From: Absicoccus intestinalis
GTDB taxonomy: Bacteria > Bacillota_I > Bacilli_A > Erysipelotrichales > Erysipelotrichaceae
DNA: 40,292 nt
Assembly: GCF_033971885.1 (NCBI RefSeq)
Contig: NZ_JALBUS010000020.1
Location: 1-40,292 of the forward strand
Reading direction: 5' to 3'
Positions 1-7,175 of the stretch are shown here, piece after piece. Positions within the stretch are counted from its first letter, which is position 1; each line of letters begins with the position of its first letter. The notes beneath the pieces were generated by a model. It was given only the letters and a program-made list of their open reading frames with translations, was not told where the DNA came from and made no database searches. The translations under genes were made by a program, and so were the position numbers.

Positions 1-71
1 TTTCTTTCTCGAAATTGACGTGTTTCTTGGTTTCCTGTTCAGTTTTCAAAGATCGTCGCTCTCTCAAGCGC
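1..71 (-). other. Leader of an rRNA operon (16S lies off the left edge)
   Basis: Read on the minus strand this stretch contains GATCTTTGAAAACTGAACAG (32-51 region), the conserved boxA-like sequence found in leaders and spacers of Firmicutes rRNA operons. A purine/AT-rich stretch with AACACGTCAATTT follows. No mature 16S sequence (for example GAGTTTGATC) is present, so only the leader is in view and the rRNA genes should begin left of position 1. It could also be a 16S-23S spacer, but a promoter directly upstream argues for a leader. Confidence 0.6.
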
Positions 72-77
72 TTTTTA

Positions 78-106
78 ATTTAATCATATTTCTTACCTTT
101 TGACAA
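78..106 (-). promoter_or_regulatory. Predicted sigma-A promoter of the rRNA operon
   Basis: On the minus strand, TTGTCA (-35, 101-106) and TTAAAT (-10, 78-83) are separated by 17 bases and precede the boxA-like leader. Upstream lie A/T tracts that could act as an UP element, and an 11-base direct repeat CCTTTTACAAA at 144-154 and 160-170. Confidence 0.5.
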
Positions 107-192
107 GTATTTTTTTAAAAAAATTGTTTTTTTCTTATAAACACCTTTTACAAACTGTTCCTTTTACAAAAATAGATATTGAATATCGTAAA

Positions 193-903
193 CTATTTCA
201 ATAACGTATCATCAACTTGTAAACAAAGATAAGATATTTCATCAAAAGTATAATGTTGAATGACACAAGCTTTCAAACATTTTGTTTGTTCTTCCTTTTC
301 AAGCGAAAGGTTCATAAATGTTTCAAATGTTGGAGGATTGCTCATACCTACTTTGGCTCTTTGTACGATCCAAGTTCCCATATGCTTCTTTTTCGCAATC
401 GTATAGGGCAATACACTTTTCATTTCATCATAACCTATGAGAATATTCATCACATGCTTATTTTGTATAGACCAAAATGCTGGATCTAAACAAATCGGAA
501 AGTCCGGTTTTGTTTCTAATACTACTGGTTCATACGTTCCCCAAAATGCAAAGCTATAAACAGGATGCTTAGAACGTCGGACTTTGGGATTGCGTAAAAA
601 TTGGATGCCAAACCCATCACAACCCGTTAAACGACTTCGATAGCCCGGCTGGTCTTTACGCATTTCTTTCCATTGATCATAATTCAACCCATCCAAACAG
701 CTAGGATCTAAGCATGAATCATCAAAAGTTGGAACAAAAATACATCCGGAATCGGTCACGACATGCATCAGAGCTTCGATACATGTTTGGCCTTTTCCTA
801 AAATAGAGTCCATTGCATCTGTATTTGCTTGTAAACAAACGATGGACCCCTCTTGAATACCCATTTTTTGATAAATTTTGATCATGTCTTTCTTTGTTTG
901 CAT
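193..903 (-). CDS. AAC(3)/YokD-like N-acetyltransferase family protein (divergent)
   Basis: The 236-residue product fits the antibiotic N-acetyltransferase family (AAC(3), acetyl-CoA dependent). It has the central VPTF segment, the RSxHPxxSFAxxG block (here RRSKHPVYSFAFWG) and a following ILIGYDE strand. It is shorter than the usual 260-280 residues. The family's conserved nTxxH(l/y)AE catalytic segment reads SVLPYTIAKKK here, so the general-base His appears replaced. The N-terminal CoA-binding VHSSL motif is also not preserved. Aminoglycoside resistance should therefore not be assumed, and the substrate is unknown. There is no SD: an extended -10 (TGtTAAGAT) ends seven bases before ATG, predicting a leaderless mRNA. 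The gene lies between the pheT terminator and an rRNA promoter. Confidence 0.7.
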   Translation of the reverse strand: MQTKKDMIKIYQKMGIQEGSIVCLQANTDAMDSILGKGQTCIEALMHVVTDSGCIFVPTFDDSCLDPSCLDGLNYDQWKEMRKDQPGYRSRLTGCDGFGIQFLRNPKVRRSKHPVYSFAFWGTYEPVVLETKPDFPICLDPAFWSIQNKHVMNILIGYDEMKSVLPYTIAKKKHMGTWIVQRAKVGMSNPPTFETFMNLSLEKEEQTKCLKACVIQHYTFDEISYLCLQVDDTLLK

Positions 904-909
904 GCAAAT

Positions 910-918
910 ATCTTAACA
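910..918 (-). promoter_or_regulatory. Extended -10 promoter giving a leaderless mRNA
   Basis: On the minus strand TG-T-TAAGAT forms an extended -10 with exactly six bases (ATTTGC) between its last base and ATG at 903, so the predicted +1 is the A of ATG. The -35 is poor. The element directly follows the pheT terminator. Confidence 0.45.
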
Positions 919-921
919 TAG

Positions 922-950
922 AAAAGGCACGTATTGAAATCATACGTGCC
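922..950 (-). terminator. Terminator of pheST
   Basis: A perfect 9-bp stem, GGCACGTAT/ATACGTGCC, has a 7-base loop and is followed on the minus strand by TTTTCT. It lies 6 bases after the pheT stop. The T tract is short, so termination may be partial. Confidence 0.65.
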
Positions 951-956
951 CATTGG

Positions 957-3359
957 TTATTTTCTTAATTGTGCGCCAAAATCTTTTTCTAACATATCGA
1001 GGATCTTATCAAATAATGTATTGATATCTTCATCTTTCAATGTTTCTTTGTTCGACTGGAATAAGATCGAGAAAGCCACCGATTTCAAATTCTTTGGCAT
1101 TGGTGCACCTTGATATACATCAAAAACTTCTACATTTTGAATGATATTTTCTTTATGTAATCGGCCATTTCTTTGAATTGCTGTCACAATGTCACCAACT
1201 GGAATCTTTCGTTCGATCACACAAGCTACATCGCGTGTAACGCTTTGATATTTACTTATTGGTGTAAATTTAATTTTCGATTTTTTTACGTTTATGATAG
1301 CGTCTAGATCCAATTCAGCCATAACAACATCATCGCATTTTGTATCTTTGCCATATTGTGGATGAATTTGACCAATATATCCAATCATTTCTTTATCGAT
1401 CCAAACTTCGCAAGAACGATATGGATGAAAATGCGTCATATCCGTATGATTTTCTTTATATTGAATTCGTTGATTGGACACTCCCACATGATCGAGTAAT
1501 TCTTCTACCAGTCCCTTCGCAGTATAAAAATCAGCTGGAATGGAAAAAGAATCCCATCGCGTTTCTTGTAAGTTTCCCGATAAAATAAATGCTAAGTGTT
1601 TCTTGTACGTATCGATATTTTCTACATCACTTAACTCAAAGACATTGATATTTGGGATTGAATGTGCCTTATTATAAGCCACAACATCTAATAAACTAGG
1701 TAGAATGCTTGTACGGATCCAATGTCGTTCTTCACTAATTGGTAATGCTAATTCGGTTGCTACACCAACTGGCAAAATGGCATTATCTTTCTTTTCAGTT
1801 GAAATCAAAGTATAGGTGATTGCTTCTTGCAGACCTCGTTGTGTCATCATGGTACGTACATAACGAACCAATTGTTGTTTTGGATTCAATTTTCCCTCGG
1901 TCATTTCCATCATTGGCAAGGTACTAGGTAAACGATCATATCCTAAAATACGAATAATCTCTTCGCTTAAATCTGCCATACCTTCCATATCGGTACGTGA
2001 ACTTGGAATAGCACAAACAAATACATCGTTTTCTTTTTTGGGATCAAAATGTAATCGACGGAAAACATCAAAAACCTCATCGTCCGTAAAATCTGTGCCT
2101 AATCGATTATTGATTTGATTCAATGTACAAGTCAATGTTTTGGGCTCATAACCATTGTTCCCAAATACAACAGTTTCTTCAATTTCGGTTGCATCCGCGT
2201 ATTCAATCAATAATTGTACCGCTCGATCCAGTGCTTTCTGACTAGCCAATGGTTCAATACCTTTTTGATAACGAATCGAAGCTTCCGTATTTAAATTTAA
2301 TCGACGTGCAGTGTTTCGTATCGAAACATGATCAAACTGTGCACATTCGATGATCAATCCTTTGGTATCCTCTTCAATTTTGGAATCATCTCCACCCATG
2401 ATACCGGCAATACCAATGGGCTTCCCTTGATTGGTGATTACGATGTCTTCTGGTTGTAAATGATAGGTAATGCCATCCAATGCGGTATACTCTTCATCAA
2501 AGCCATCAGCAACGGTAATTTCTTGATTATGAATGGCTTCCTTATTGTAAAAGTGCATAGGCTGCCCCGTTTCCAACATGACAATATTAGAAATATCAAC
2601 TACATTATTGATGCTGTGTACACCACTCGCACGCAATAAGTCTTTCATCCATTGTGGACTTTCTTTAATGGTGATGGAACCAATGACTTTCCCTAAAAAA
2701 GAAGGACATTTTGGTGTTAAACTATCAATTTTTAATTGTGTAGCCATTCCCTGATCGGCAACGTGATCAAATTCAGGGAGTTGAACAGGGCGATCCAATA
2801 TGGCACCTACTTCCAAAGCCATATTAAAAGCTGCTTGGCAATCGTTTCGATTTGGTGTCAACCCAATATCTAAGATCACATCATCCAAACCTAAATATTT
2901 GAGTGGATTGGTATTTCCAACCGGTGCATCCGATGGTAAAACTTCGATTCCATGGATTTGTTCTTCACTCAAACTATGTTTATCTACGCCTAATTCAGTT
3001 AAGGAACAAATCATACCGTTGCTTTTTTGTCCACGAATGATTCCGGCTTTAATTTCTCCATCTGGTAATTGTGCGCCAACACGAGCAACAATAACTTTTT
3101 GTCCAGCTGCTACATTGGGTGCTCCACAAACAATATCCAGAACTTCTTCGCCTACATTTACTGTAGTGCAATGTAAATGGTCACTGTCCGGATGTGGCTG
3201 ACAAGTTAAAACCTCTCCAATGACAAGGTTTGTTCCTTGGCTCATGGGATACATAGCTTCCACTTCAAAACCTGCACTTGTTACTTTATCCGCAATTTCT
3301 TCCATAGAAAGGTCGGATATATCCATATACTGTTCTAACCATTTTCTACTTATTAACAT
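957..3359 (-). CDS. pheT: Phenylalanine--tRNA ligase beta subunit
   Basis: The 800-residue protein is the beta chain of the alpha2-beta2 cytoplasmic PheRS, which charges tRNA-Phe. N-terminal B1 and the EMAP-like tRNA-binding domain are visible around residues 40-150 (GEVLTCQPHPDSDHL; IVCGAPNVAAGQKV). The B3/B4 editing domain and B5 domain follow (PNRNDCQAAFNMALEVG; NRLGTDF and DMEGMADLSEEIIRILGYD). A C-terminal ferredoxin-fold anticodon-binding domain ends the protein (KYQSVTRDVACVIER through DVYQG). Length is normal for bacteria. ATG is preceded by GGGGAGGATA. It lies 19 bases after pheS in one T-box-controlled transcript and ends at the stem-loop at 922-950. Confidence 0.97.
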   Translation of the reverse strand: MLISRKWLEQYMDISDLSMEEIADKVTSAGFEVEAMYPMSQGTNLVIGEVLTCQPHPDSDHLHCTTVNVGEEVLDIVCGAPNVAAGQKVIVARVGAQLPDGEIKAGIIRGQKSNGMICSLTELGVDKHSLSEEQIHGIEVLPSDAPVGNTNPLKYLGLDDVILDIGLTPNRNDCQAAFNMALEVGAILDRPVQLPEFDHVADQGMATQLKIDSLTPKCPSFLGKVIGSITIKESPQWMKDLLRASGVHSINNVVDISNIVMLETGQPMHFYNKEAIHNQEITVADGFDEEYTALDGITYHLQPEDIVITNQGKPIGIAGIMGGDDSKIEEDTKGLIIECAQFDHVSIRNTARRLNLNTEASIRYQKGIEPLASQKALDRAVQLLIEYADATEIEETVVFGNNGYEPKTLTCTLNQINNRLGTDFTDDEVFDVFRRLHFDPKKENDVFVCAIPSSRTDMEGMADLSEEIIRILGYDRLPSTLPMMEMTEGKLNPKQQLVRYVRTMMTQRGLQEAITYTLISTEKKDNAILPVGVATELALPISEERHWIRTSILPSLLDVVAYNKAHSIPNINVFELSDVENIDTYKKHLAFILSGNLQETRWDSFSIPADFYTAKGLVEELLDHVGVSNQRIQYKENHTDMTHFHPYRSCEVWIDKEMIGYIGQIHPQYGKDTKCDDVVMAELDLDAIINVKKSKIKFTPISKYQSVTRDVACVIERKIPVGDIVTAIQRNGRLHKENIIQNVEVFDVYQGAPMPKNLKSVAFSILFQSNKETLKDEDINTLFDKILDMLEKDFGAQLRK

Positions 3360-3378
3360 ATCTTATATCCTCCCCATC

Positions 3379-4410
3379 TTATTCAAAACGATCAAACAAG
3401 TCACTAAAACGTTGATCATTCGTATAGAAATGACGAATATCATCAATGCCATATTTTAACATGGCAATTCGTTCAATTCCTACACCAAAAGCAAAGCCTG
3501 AACATTCATTAGGATCATAACCGGCCATTTTCAACACGTTTGGATGTACTTCGCCAGCACCTAAGATTTCGATCCATCCAGTTCCTTTGCATGTTGGACA
3601 TCCTTTTCCATTACAAATATGGCAGCTAACATCAACTTCTACACTTGGCTCTGTAAATGGGAAATAACTTGGACGAAACCGTATCTGACGATCTTGGCCA
3701 AACATCTTTTTTGCCAAAAATTCCAATGTTCCTTTTAAGTCGGACAAGGTAACGTGCTTACCAACGACCAACCCTTCCATTTGCATGAATTGATGTGAAT
3801 GCGTCGCATCATCATCATCGCGACGATATACTTTTCCTGGACATACGACTTTAATGGGTAGATTCGGTGCATTTTGTTCTAAAACCGCCATTTGTATAGC
3901 CGTTGTGTGCGTACGCAATAAGTTATTTTCATCAATATACAGAGAATCTTGCATAGCTCGGGCTGGATGATCCTTTGGGATATTCGCTCGTTCAAAACAA
4001 TATTCATCATCTGTGATATCTGCTCCTTCGATGACTTGATACCCTAAACCAATGAATAAATCTTCTAATTGTTCAGTTACTAACGTTAATGGATGAAGAT
4101 TGGCAGATCGTGTACGACGACCTGGTAAAGTGATATCAATTTTTTCTTTTTCAATTTTGTGATTCATTTCCAAGATGGTCAATTCATCACGTTTGGCTTC
4201 AATTCGTTGATTCAAATCTTGCTTCAGTTCATTGACTTTTTTTCCAAAAGCCGGTTTTTCTGCTTTTGGAAGATCTTTCATGTTTTTCATCAAGGCTTGA
4301 ACAGGACCTTTTTTTCCTAAATAATACACACGTAGATCATTGAGATCTTTTAAATCTTTCGCATCAAGTATTTTCTTCTTCGCTTCTTGATGCAAGTCAT
4401 CAAAATTCAT
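3379..4410 (-). CDS. pheS: Phenylalanine--tRNA ligase alpha subunit
   Basis: The 343-residue catalytic alpha chain has an N-terminal coiled-coil arm and class II motifs. Motif 2 is around RFRPSYFPFTEPSVEVDV, and motif 3 is GFAFGVGIERIAMLKYGIDD near the C terminus. The insertion CHICNGKGCPTCKGTGW is a Cys-rich turn common in firmicute PheS. The frame is open further upstream into the T-box, but the start is set at 4410 (MNFDDLHQ): AGAAAGGAAC precedes that ATG, and the longer frame would translate antiterminator sequence. It forms an operon with pheT. Confidence 0.97.
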   Translation of the reverse strand: MNFDDLHQEAKKKILDAKDLKDLNDLRVYYLGKKGPVQALMKNMKDLPKAEKPAFGKKVNELKQDLNQRIEAKRDELTILEMNHKIEKEKIDITLPGRRTRSANLHPLTLVTEQLEDLFIGLGYQVIEGADITDDEYCFERANIPKDHPARAMQDSLYIDENNLLRTHTTAIQMAVLEQNAPNLPIKVVCPGKVYRRDDDDATHSHQFMQMEGLVVGKHVTLSDLKGTLEFLAKKMFGQDRQIRFRPSYFPFTEPSVEVDVSCHICNGKGCPTCKGTGWIEILGAGEVHPNVLKMAGYDPNECSGFAFGVGIERIAMLKYGIDDIRHFYTNDQRFSDLFDRFE

Positions 4411-4432
4411 TATCTTATGTTCCTTTCTAAAA

Positions 4433-4648
4433 TAAAAAAAAGACGTTACAGGAACGAATTTGATTCGCGGTACCATCCTGTTTCGTCTTTTGCGCACTTA
4501 ATTGCCATGATAACCGTATGAAACGGAGAAGGTTTTAACTTCTACTCCAAGGTGAATTCATTGCCGACTCATGATCAAAACTTCCAGCCAAGGTCTTGAC
4601 TCTCTTCCATGGTAGAGACAATTACTACTCCTTTTCATCGTTTTAACG
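4433..4648 (-). promoter_or_regulatory. Phe-specific T-box leader of pheST
   Basis: The minus strand carries the T-box core AGGATGGTACCGCG (4466-4479). Its TGGT bulge (4472-4475) would pair with the ACCA end of tRNA-Phe, consistent with discriminator A73. A Stem I base helix forms between ATGAAAAGGAG and CTCCGTTTCAT. A TTC codon at 4528-4530 sits at the specifier position just before the 3' strand of that helix. The competing terminator uses AGACG/CGTCT and ACAGG/CCTGT (4441-4488), followed by eight T (4433-4440). Uncharged tRNA-Phe should stabilise the antiterminator and switch on pheST. The specifier position is inferred, not proven. Confidence 0.93.
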
Positions 4649-4654
4649 TATAAA

Positions 4655-4683
4655 ATTATACAAAATTTTAAACAACGTTTCAA
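4655..4683 (-). promoter_or_regulatory. Sigma-A promoter of pheST
   Basis: On the minus strand TTGAAA (4678-4683), 17 bases, and a perfect TATAAT (4655-4660) place the transcript start near 4648, just ahead of T-box Stem I. Confidence 0.8.
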
Positions 4684-4697
4684 TAAAATGCTAGAAT
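4669..4697 (+). promoter_or_regulatory. Predicted promoter for a leaderless methyltransferase mRNA
   Basis: TAAACA (4669-4674, 4 of 6 to consensus), 17 bases and TAGAAT (4692-4697) place +1 at 4704, the A of the ATG. No SD precedes that ATG. The -35 overlaps the divergent pheST promoter region. Confidence 0.4.
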
Positions 4698-4703
4698 TAT
4701 TTT

Positions 4704-5441
4704 ATGCAGATCATTACTTCAACACAAAACAAACGAATCAAAGAACGAGCAAAATTACTGAAAAAGAAAAAAAGAGATCAAACGGGCTGTTTCTTGATTG
4801 AAGGAAGTCACATGATCCAGGAAGCTTTACGCGCCCAAGTCCTGGATGAATTGTATGTTGTCGAAGGTTCTTCTCTAAGCATCGACTTTCCGCAAATCAT
4901 TTGTACGCAGCCCGTTATCAATCGGTTAAGTCAACAAAAATCCGATGCGAAATATATTGGGGTTTGCCACAAAAAAATCAATACTGAAAAAGATGTGAAA
5001 CGTGTTCTTTTATTAGATGATGTACAAGATCCAGGTAATGTGGGGACCATATTTCGGACTGCCTATAGTTTTGGATATGATAAGATATTTCTTTCCAAAC
5101 ATTGTGCAGATGTCTATAACCCTAAAACCATTCAATCCACACAAGGTTCTTTGTTTCATCTGGATTTTGCTTATGTAGATCTTGTGGATACCATTCAAAA
5201 ATTACAGAAACAAAACATGCAAATATTTGGTTCGGCGCTCCACAAAAATTCGCAAAGCTTACAAGACATTACCGTTCCAAAAACATTTGGAATCGTCTTA
5301 GGACATGAAGGCCATGGCATACATGAAGCAATTTTAGATCTTTGTGATCAATGGGTCCATATCGAGATGGACCAATTTGAAAGTTTGAATGTAGCTGTTG
5401 CAGCTGCTATTCTTTGTTATGAAATGCGATACAATAAATAA
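4704..5441 (+). CDS. TrmH/SpoU-family RNA 2'-O-methyltransferase (YsgA/RlmB-like)
   Basis: The 245-residue protein has the three SPOUT knot motifs. Motif 1 is LLDDVQDPGNVGTIFRTA (residues about 104-120, Asn112 and Arg118). Motif 2 is LGHEGHGI (199-206), where the usual Asn of the GNEG turn is His. Motif 3 is ESLNVAVAAAI (226-236). The N-terminal 95 residues form the substrate-binding domain found in RlmB/YsgA-type enzymes. It should use SAM to methylate a ribose 2'-OH in rRNA or tRNA; the target cannot be read from sequence. No SD is visible, and a -10 six bases before ATG suggests a leaderless message. It is divergent from pheST and shares a terminator with the next gene. Confidence 0.9.
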   Translation: MQIITSTQNKRIKERAKLLKKKKRDQTGCFLIEGSHMIQEALRAQVLDELYVVEGSSLSIDFPQIICTQPVINRLSQQKSDAKYIGVCHKKINTEKDVKRVLLLDDVQDPGNVGTIFRTAYSFGYDKIFLSKHCADVYNPKTIQSTQGSLFHLDFAYVDLVDTIQKLQKQNMQIFGSALHKNSQSLQDITVPKTFGIVLGHEGHGIHEAILDLCDQWVHIEMDQFESLNVAVAAAILCYEMRYNK

Positions 5442-5468
5442 GGCACTTTACGAAAAAGTGCCTTATTT
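5436..5468. terminator. Bidirectional terminator between convergent genes
   Basis: A 14-bp stem, AAATAAGGCACTTT/AAAGTGCCTTATTT, has a 5-base loop, with A/T runs on both flanks. It overlaps the stop codons of the plus-strand methyltransferase and the minus-strand XRE gene, so one element can end both transcripts. Confidence 0.85.
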
Positions 5469-5678
5469 ATTAATTGGTTTTTTATTGGTTCGACCTAAAA
5501 TATAATCCACGCTTAGATCATAATAATCTGCCAAACGAATGAGTTGTTCTAATGGGATAGAGCGCTCCCCACTTTCATAACGTGCATAAGTTCGCGCACT
5601 GACATGGATCAGTTTAGCGATATCTGCTTGCGTTAAATCGTGGTCTTCTCTCAGATCCCTTAATCGTTTGAGTTTCAT
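5463..5678 (-). CDS. XRE-family HTH transcriptional regulator
   Basis: This 71-residue single-domain protein has a Cro/C1-type helix-turn-helix over residues 4-60: TQADIAKLIHVSARTYARYESG, then IPLEQLIRLADYYDLSVDYILGR. The final LGRTNKK tail is typical of small firmicute XRE proteins. The frame extends five codons further to an ATG at 5693, but GAGGGTGG lies between the two ATGs with good spacing only for the second. The start is therefore placed at 5678. It is monocistronic, and target genes are unknown. A weak promoter (CTGAAT, 17, TAAAAT) lies upstream. Confidence 0.88.
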   Translation of the reverse strand: MKLKRLRDLREDHDLTQADIAKLIHVSARTYARYESGERSIPLEQLIRLADYYDLSVDYILGRTNKKPINK

Positions 5679-5810
5679 ACTGACCACCCTCATTTATTAT
5701 CTGATGCACAACATCATTCTCTTCCTATAACTATTTTAGCATTCCTTTTCATAAAATTCAGGATAGTGGCATAATTGTATAATTTAATGTAATAAATGGA
5801 AAAGTGTTGC

Positions 5811-5843
5811 AAAAAAAATCGATTAGGCTTCCCTAGTCGATTT
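5811..5843 (-). terminator. Terminator of purA
   Basis: On the minus strand AATCGACTAGG/CCTAATCGATT forms a stem with one mismatch and a four-base loop, followed by eight T. The stop codon of purA lies within the stem. Confidence 0.8.
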
Positions 5844-7113
5844 CATGAATATAAATATTATTGACACGATCGGGACCAACCGATACCATCGAAATCCGCA
5901 CACCGACAAATGACTCAATGAAAGAAAGATAATCTTTGGCTGCTTGTGGCAATTCATCGTAGCTACTCATTTTAGATATATCTTCGGTCCAACCTTTAAA
6001 TTCTTTATATACTGGTTTTGCTTTCGCAACATCCGCTTGATCACTTGGGATATACTCATAAACTTTGCCATCGATTTCATAACCAACACAAGCTTTTATG
6101 ATATCCAGTCCGGTCAATACATCAATTTTTGTGATCACAATATCGGTTAAACCATTCATCATATGCGCATGTTTGACAACTAATAAGTCCAACCAGCCAC
6201 AACGTCTAGGTCTTCCTGTTGTAGCACCAAATTCAAAACCGTGCTGACGAATCCATTCGCCTTGTTCGTCTAACAATTCGGTCACAAATGGCCCTTCTCC
6301 TACACGTGTCGAGTACGCTTTAACAACACCAACAACGGTTTTAATTTTACTTGGAGCCACACCAGCACCTGTTGTTACCCCACCAGCTGTTGGGCTTGAA
6401 GAAGTAACAAATGGGTAGGTTCCATAATTAATATCCAACATGGCTGCTTGAGCACCTTCAAATAGCACACGCTTATTTGCATCGATAGCTTCATTGACCA
6501 TATGTGTTGTTTCTTTAATTCTTGGTACGATCAAATCATGGATTTTTTCAAAAGAGGCAACCATCTCATCATAATCCAAAGGCTCTGCTCCGTAAATTTT
6601 TGTAAAGAGCTTATTTTTAAAGGTCAAACATTCTTTTAGGCGGGCTTTAAAAGTTTCAAAATTGATAAATTCATGAAAGCGAATTCCTGTACGTGCGTAT
6701 TTATCTGCATAACAAGGACCAATTCCACGTTGTGTCGTACCAATTCGATTACCACTGGCTTCTTCTTCTAATTTGTCTTGATATTTATGATAAGGCATTA
6801 ACATCTGGGCACGATCACTAATGATTATATGATCCGTTGACAAACCAGATGCTTCTAATGTTTTCATTTCTTCTAATAATACAAAAGGGTTACAAACGAC
6901 GCCTGGCCCAATAATACAGATTGCATCTTCATGCAAAACACCACTAGGTAATAAATGCAAAACATGCTTTTTGCCATTGACTACAACTGTATGACCGGCA
7001 TTATCACCGCCTTGGAAACGAACGATCATATCTGCTTTTTCAGCTAATACATCGACGATTTTTCCCTTTCCTTCATCTCCCCATTGGGTACCTACTACGA
7101 CTTGGCTCTTCAT
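5833..7113 (-). CDS. purA: Adenylosuccinate synthetase
   Basis: The 426-residue enzyme makes adenylosuccinate from IMP, GTP and Asp in AMP synthesis. Near the N terminus are the GTP-binding P-loop GTQWGDEGKGKIVD and the FQGGDNAGHTVV IMP/Mg site. Further on are GTTQRGIGPCYADK, LFEGAQAAMLD and the C-terminal TGRPRRCGWLD and KIDVLTGLD guanine-binding segments. The start at 7113 follows a perfect AGGAGG; the open frame upstream of it runs through the promoter and is not used. It has its own promoter and terminator, so it is monocistronic. Confidence 0.97.
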   Translation of the reverse strand: MKSQVVVGTQWGDEGKGKIVDVLAEKADMIVRFQGGDNAGHTVVVNGKKHVLHLLPSGVLHEDAICIIGPGVVCNPFVLLEEMKTLEASGLSTDHIIISDRAQMLMPYHKYQDKLEEEASGNRIGTTQRGIGPCYADKYARTGIRFHEFINFETFKARLKECLTFKNKLFTKIYGAEPLDYDEMVASFEKIHDLIVPRIKETTHMVNEAIDANKRVLFEGAQAAMLDINYGTYPFVTSSSPTAGGVTTGAGVAPSKIKTVVGVVKAYSTRVGEGPFVTELLDEQGEWIRQHGFEFGATTGRPRRCGWLDLLVVKHAHMMNGLTDIVITKIDVLTGLDIIKACVGYEIDGKVYEYIPSDQADVAKAKPVYKEFKGWTEDISKMSSYDELPQAAKDYLSFIESFVGVRISMVSVGPDRVNNIYIHEID

Positions 7114-7142
7114 AGAATAGCCTCCTTTTTCTGACAAATTAA

Positions 7143-7170
7143 AGTATACGGTATAAATAAGTTCTGTCAA
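7143..7170 (-). promoter_or_regulatory. Sigma-A promoter of purA
   Basis: On the minus strand a perfect TTGACA (7165-7170), 16 bases and TATACT (7143-7148) lie about 30 bases before the purA ATG, directly after the stop of the upstream symporter gene. Confidence 0.8.
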
Positions 7171-7175
7171 CCAAA

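Noticed and set aside
2800..3201. Plus-strand open frame of 133 codons
   Set aside because: It lies wholly within pheT on the other strand, has no SD and a low-complexity Ser/Pro composition; a shadow frame.
4411..4497. N-terminal extension of PheS
   Set aside because: It would translate the T-box antiterminator; the ATG at 4410 has a proper SD.
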